From Methanobacteriota archaeon (GTDB lineage: Archaea > Halobacteriota > Methanosarcinia > Methanosarcinales > Methanoperedenaceae): DNA of 12,281 bases. This document shows, one piece after another, positions 12,075 to 12,281 of the stretch; the stretch's first letter is position 1; each line of letters starts with the position of its first letter. The DNA lies in contig JAHIFK010000252.1 in the NCBI GenBank assembly GCA_018900975.1, positions 1 to 12,281 of the forward strand, read 5' to 3'. The notes under the pieces were generated by a model. The model was given only the letters and a program-made list of their open reading frames with translations, did no database searches and had not been told where the DNA came from. Both the position numbers and the translations under genes were made by a program.

Positions 12075-12281
12075 ATGTTCGGTATCGAATTTGTACCAGC
12101 CGACCCGGTTCTGAAGCTTGCTCATTATACAAAGCTCGCTGAAGAAAACGGGTTCGATAATGTATGGATAACAGACCACTATAACAACAGGGACGTGTAC
12201 ACCACGCTCGCAGTACTGGCAATGAGCACAAACAGGATAAAACTCGGGACAGGAGTGACGAATCCTTATACAAGGAACGTT
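12075..12281 (+). CDS. mer: 5,10-methylenetetrahydromethanopterin reductase (partial)
   Basis: The first 69 codons are present and the gene continues past the right edge. The start MFGIEFVPADPVLKLAHYTK, then NGFDNVWITDHYNNRDVYTT and KLGTGVTNPYTRNV, are the Mer N-terminus, a bacterial-luciferase-like TIM barrel that binds coenzyme F420. Mer interconverts methylene- and methyl-tetrahydromethanopterin with reduced F420, a central step of methanogenesis and of its reversal. The ITDHYNNRD segment and the TNPYTRNV strand are typical of Mer rather than of generic F420 oxidoreductases. Strong promoter and ribosome-binding signals precede it. The upstream hydrolase is 90 bases away and independently promoted. 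Confidence 0.93.
   Translation, partial: MFGIEFVPADPVLKLAHYTKLAEENGFDNVWITDHYNNRDVYTTLAVLAMSTNRIKLGTGVTNPYTRNV

Noticed and set aside
1..12281. CRISPR array, transposase, integrase, phage or defence genes
   Set aside because: No regularly spaced repeats and no such protein families were seen on either strand. All large ORFs are housekeeping or metabolic genes.

Overview
The window is archaeal chromosomal DNA from an organism with methanogen-type C1 metabolism. The evidence is a set of archaea-specific information genes (RNA polymerase subunit F, ribosomal protein L21e, a DUF655 protein, Pus10, TrmY, an archaeal TrpRS), plus MfnA (methanofuran branch) and the start of Mer (F420-dependent methylene-tetrahydromethanopterin reductase). 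TATA boxes lie about 25 bases upstream of several start codons, some transcripts look leaderless, and the tRNA lacks an encoded CCA, all as expected for Archaea. The Mer start reads most like Methanosarcinales proteins, so a methanogen or ANME-2-like methanotroph is my best guess. The family-level placement is inference.

Layout. (1) 1-2947, minus strand: a compact translation/transcription operon read trmY > pus10 > rpl21e > rpoF > DUF655, running off the left edge. Pus10 makes pseudouridine in the tRNA T-loop and TrmY then methylates N1 of pseudouridine 54, so the two promoter-proximal genes act in sequence on one nucleotide. (2) 2948-3281: a divergent intergenic region with four successive inverted repeats and a candidate tnaA promoter. 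(3) 3282-8446, an amino-acid block: tryptophanase and an M42 (TET-type) aminopeptidase on plus, meeting convergently with trpS and an APC amino-acid permease on minus. The M42 and trpS stop codons abut with no base between them. (4) 8447-8875: a divergent promoter region with three 21-bp-phased AACGRT elements, then a small YkgJ-type cysteine-cluster protein. (5) 8902-10772, minus: mfnA, preceded by a membrane-anchored DUF116 cysteine protein. (6) 10773-12281: AT-rich divergent promoter region, a 62-residue cysteine-rich orphan ORF with its own TATA box and 3' hairpin, tRNA-Val(CAC) on minus, a leaderless metallo-beta-lactamase-fold hydrolase, and the first 69 codons of mer.

How the genes fit together: most are housekeeping. 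The less ordinary part is the tryptophan/aromatic theme. A residue-level convincing tryptophanase (indole, pyruvate and ammonia from Trp) sits with an aminopeptidase, a tryptophanyl-tRNA synthetase and an amino-acid permease, and a tyrosine-decarboxylase-family gene lies nearby. No CRISPR array, transposase, integrase or phage gene was seen. I found no clearly new multi-gene system. The best leads are the possible Trp-containing leader ORF before tnaA, the phased operator-like repeats, the hairpin cluster and the small Cys-rich protein.
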